The notes beneath the pieces were generated by a model. It had not been told where the DNA came from. It was given only the letters and a program-made list of their open reading frames with translations, and did not search any database. A stretch of 64,000 nucleotides of DNA. Origin: Arenibacter algicola (GTDB lineage Bacteria; Bacteroidota; Bacteroidia; Flavobacteriales; Flavobacteriaceae). Position numbers and translations under genes: made by a program. This document shows, one piece after another, positions 63,203 to 64,000 of this stretch. Positions within the stretch are counted from its first letter, which is position 1. Each line of letters starts with the position of its first letter. Location of the stretch: the NCBI RefSeq assembly GCF_018860365.1, contig NZ_JAHKPO010000018.1:1-64000 (forward strand), read 5' to 3'.

Positions 63203-64000
63203 TTATAGGCCTTGTGCCTGTATGGCGGTGATGACTACAGTGTTATAGATATCCTCCACTGTACAGCCACGGCTTAGGTCGTTAACAGGTTTGTTTAGAC
63301 CTTGTAACATGGGGCCAATGGCCAGGGCACCTGTTTCCCTTTGAACGGCCTTATAGGTGTTGTTTCCAGTATTGAGATCTGGAAAAATGAATACACTGGC
63401 CTGTCCGGCCACTTCCGAATCCGGCAATTTACTCTTACCTACATTTATATCCACGGCTGCATCGTACTGTATGGGGCCTTCTACTTTTAAACCAGGTCGT
63501 TTTCTTTTGATAATATCTGTGGCTTTGCGCACTCTATCCACGTCTTCGCCCACTCCTGAAGCCCCGGATGAATAGGATAGCATGGCAATTTTGGGTTCTA
63601 TGCCGAAGGCCGTGCTGGTTGCCGCAGAAGAAATGGCTATTTCCGCCAATTGTTCAGCGGTGGGATTGGGATTAATGGCGCAGTCCCCAAATATGGTGAC
63701 ACGGTTGGGGAGACACATAAAGAACACGGAGGACACAATGGAGACCTCTGGTTTGGTCTTAATAAATTGTAAAGCCGGTCTTATGGTATGTTGTGTAGTA
63801 TGTGCTGCACCGGAAACCATTCCATCGGCATGACCTTTGTAGACCATCATGGTGCCAAAATAGGAAACATCCTCCATTAGATCTTTCGCCATGGCAAGGT
63901 TAACATTTTTTTCTTTTCGCAGTTCGTATAGGGTGGTGGCATAATCCATAAAATTGGGCGAAGATTTGGGGTCTATAATATCGAAGCTATTGGAATCCAA
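63203..64000 (-). CDS. pta: phosphate acetyltransferase (partial at window end)
   Basis: 265 C-terminal residues visible; the start lies beyond 64000. The PTA domain carries [58 protein letters not shown] and [22 protein letters not shown]. It transfers acetyl between CoA and phosphate and is cotranscribed with ackA. Its upstream region should be checked for a box. Confidence 0.92.
   Translation of the reverse strand: MDSNSFDIIDPKSSPNFMDYATTLYELRKEKNVNLAMAKDLMEDVSYFGTMMVYKGHADGMVSGAAHTTQHTIRPALQFIKTKPEVSIVSSVFFMCLPNRVTIFGDCAINPNPTAEQLAEIAISSAATSTAFGIEPKIAMLSYSSGASGVGEDVDRVRKATDIIKRKRPGLKVEGPIQYDAAVDINVGKSKLPDSEVAGQASVFIFPDLNTGNNTYKAVQRETGALAIGPMLQGLNKPVNDLSRGCTVEDIYNTVVITAIQAQGL

Noticed and set aside
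1-64000. CRISPR arrays, insertion sequences, rRNA genes
   Set aside because: I saw no regularly spaced repeats, transposase frames or rRNA signatures in the window.

Overview
The window reads as the chromosome of a marine-type flavobacterium (Bacteroidota, family Flavobacteriaceae). The evidence is a SusC-style TonB-dependent receptor, lipoproteins and short secreted proteins of Bacteroidota type, weak Shine-Dalgarno signals, and promoters of the Bacteroidota form TAnnTTTG. I cannot name a genus.

Left part (1 to about 19,000) is mostly housekeeping. It holds a tRNA-Pro(UGG) overlapped by a small GIY-YIG gene, with a second decayed copy of the same gene/tRNA junction just upstream. Next come a nutrient-uptake operon on the minus strand (TonB receptor, lipoprotein, Tat-exported aminotransferase, AEC permease) facing an Lrp-type regulator across a 1.6 kb AT-rich gap. 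They are followed by a three-gene proton-translocating transhydrogenase (pntAA-AB-B), a KefB-type antiporter with its quinone-reductase-like partner, a YbdG-type MscS channel, and small envelope proteins.

Right part (about 19,000 to 64,000) is one large stress/low-energy survival island. It contains ten tandem-domain universal stress proteins, thioredoxin, Hsp20, a P-type cation ATPase, an M50-CBS protease, a patatin, cardiolipin synthase, a D-lactate dehydrogenase, glycogen phosphorylase, uracil phosphoribosyltransferase, acetate kinase and phosphotransacetylase. It also has an MscS channel, a beta-CASP nuclease with an ATP-cone/Mrr nuclease, a divergent sigma factor, a UbiB-like kinase, and three small helical proteins of one unrecognised family.

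What ties the island together is a 12-bp palindrome, TGAY-N4-RTCA. I found 18 copies between 19,042 and 61,460 in intergenic DNA and noticed none in the intergenic DNA left of 19,042. In 20 of 21 promoter orientations the box centre lies exactly 29.5 bp upstream of the first base of a TAnnTTTG-like -7 element (28.5 bp in the other). This phasing would put the box near -41.5, the class II position of CRP/FNR activators. The likely readers are two response regulators in the island (35029-36081 and 53435-54508), both REC domains fused to a Crp/Fnr-type cNMP fold and helix-turn-helix. Each is encoded with a multi-PAS histidine kinase. One kinase has a PAS domain whose His and Arg align with the heme ligand and regulatory Arg of FixL. 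The other contains a canonical LOV (blue-light flavin) domain. The second system carries its own box, so it is probably induced by the first.

The inferred picture is a two-component, FNR-like network, possibly sensing oxygen/NO and light, that runs a dormancy programme similar in content to the mycobacterial DosR regulon. One box also points into a gene-free region that ends in a minus-strand terminator and may encode a regulated RNA of about 465 nt. All functions are from reading the sequence; no database search was run.
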